Of a stretch of DNA of 6,573 nucleotides, positions 6,455 through 6,573 are shown one piece after another. The DNA comes from Deltaproteobacteria bacterium (GTDB lineage Bacteria; Desulfobacterota; Desulfobacteria; Desulfobacterales; C00003060), in contig JAFDFO010000121.1 of the NCBI GenBank assembly GCA_019309815.1, positions 1-6,573 on the forward strand, given 5' to 3'. Every line of letters starts with the position of its first letter. Positions within the stretch are counted from its first letter, which is position 1. The notes under the pieces are model-generated. The model had not been told where the DNA came from and made no database searches. It saw only the letters and a program-made list of their open reading frames with translations. The position numbers and the translations under genes are program-made.

Positions 6455-6573
6455 TCACACAATCGCCTGCTCGTCCGCCCAGATAACCAAACCGGCCGTA
6501 TAGGGTGTTTCCAGTTCTCGGCTGCTCGGCAGGACTCTAATAGTAAAACCATATTTGCCTGTCTCGCCGCACG
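6455..6573 (-). CDS. glgP: C-terminal end of alpha-glucan (glycogen) phosphorylase (3' part only, runs off right edge)
   Basis: The minus strand from the window edge encodes 38 codons ending at TGA 6457-6455. The peptide contains GKYGFTIRVLPSSRELETPY followed by TAGLVIWADE. This matches the conserved tail of the short bacterial alpha-glucan phosphorylases (GT35, pattern G.YGFT.RVLP....L..P...GL..WA), which release glucose-1-phosphate from glycogen or maltodextrins using pyridoxal phosphate. The catalytic core is outside the window. The gene converges on the PP-loop gene with 195 bases between the two stops, so it is transcribed separately from the kinase operon. Confidence 0.8.
   Translation of the reverse strand, partial: CGETGKYGFTIRVLPSSRELETPYTAGLVIWADEQAIV

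Noticed and set aside
6337..6573. Plus-strand frame open to the right edge with a CLDCGQGH motif
   Set aside because: It has no ATG and lies antisense to the well-matched phosphorylase tail over half its length. The CxxC looks coincidental.

Overview
The window reads as a chromosomal segment of a Gram-negative bacterium. A Deltaproteobacteria/Desulfobacterota-type organism is my best guess. It rests on a lipid A-type acyltransferase (implying an outer membrane), a soluble hybrid histidine kinase of a style common in that group, a MILSFHP-type N-terminus at the left edge, and a bacterial alpha-glucan phosphorylase tail at the right edge. The taxonomic guess is inference. I saw no tRNA, rRNA, CRISPR array, insertion sequence or phage gene.

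Left block, minus strand (1-1260). A well-supported LpxL/HtrB-like acyltransferase (171-1121) has its own candidate sigma70 promoter (TTGACA, 17-nt spacer, TACCAT) and a clear ribosome binding site. Fifty-six bases downstream, on the same strand, the first 38 codons of another gene run off the left edge (1-114). That fragment resembles the N-terminus of a conserved deltaproteobacterial protein family that I recall as ATP-grasp-like.

Central gap (1122-1731). This divergent intergenic region holds the acyltransferase promoter, a pair of near-identical AT-rich direct repeats 31 bases apart, and a possible 48-codon small ORF with a good Shine-Dalgarno sequence. Nothing else in it could be recognised.

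Right block, plus strand (1732-6259). Three genes lie in one direction with gaps of 63 and 49 bases, so they are a plausible operon. They encode a cytosolic hybrid histidine kinase (N-terminal Cys-containing ligand-domain-like region, coiled coil, GAF, HisKA, HATPase, receiver), an enolase-superfamily enzyme with a complete MLE/dipeptide-epimerase-type active site but an unusual specificity region, and a divergent TtcA-like PP-loop ATPase. The PP-loop protein keeps the SGGKDS loop and the three cysteines expected for an Fe-S cluster, but lacks the usual GHxxDD motif and has an extra CxxC near that place. The enolase-superfamily/PP-loop pair under a dedicated sensor kinase is the most interesting possibility: it could modify a small molecule or peptide rather than tRNA. 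That is a hypothesis.

Right edge (6455-6573). The C-terminal 38 codons of an alpha-glucan (glycogen) phosphorylase enter on the minus strand, convergent with the PP-loop gene.
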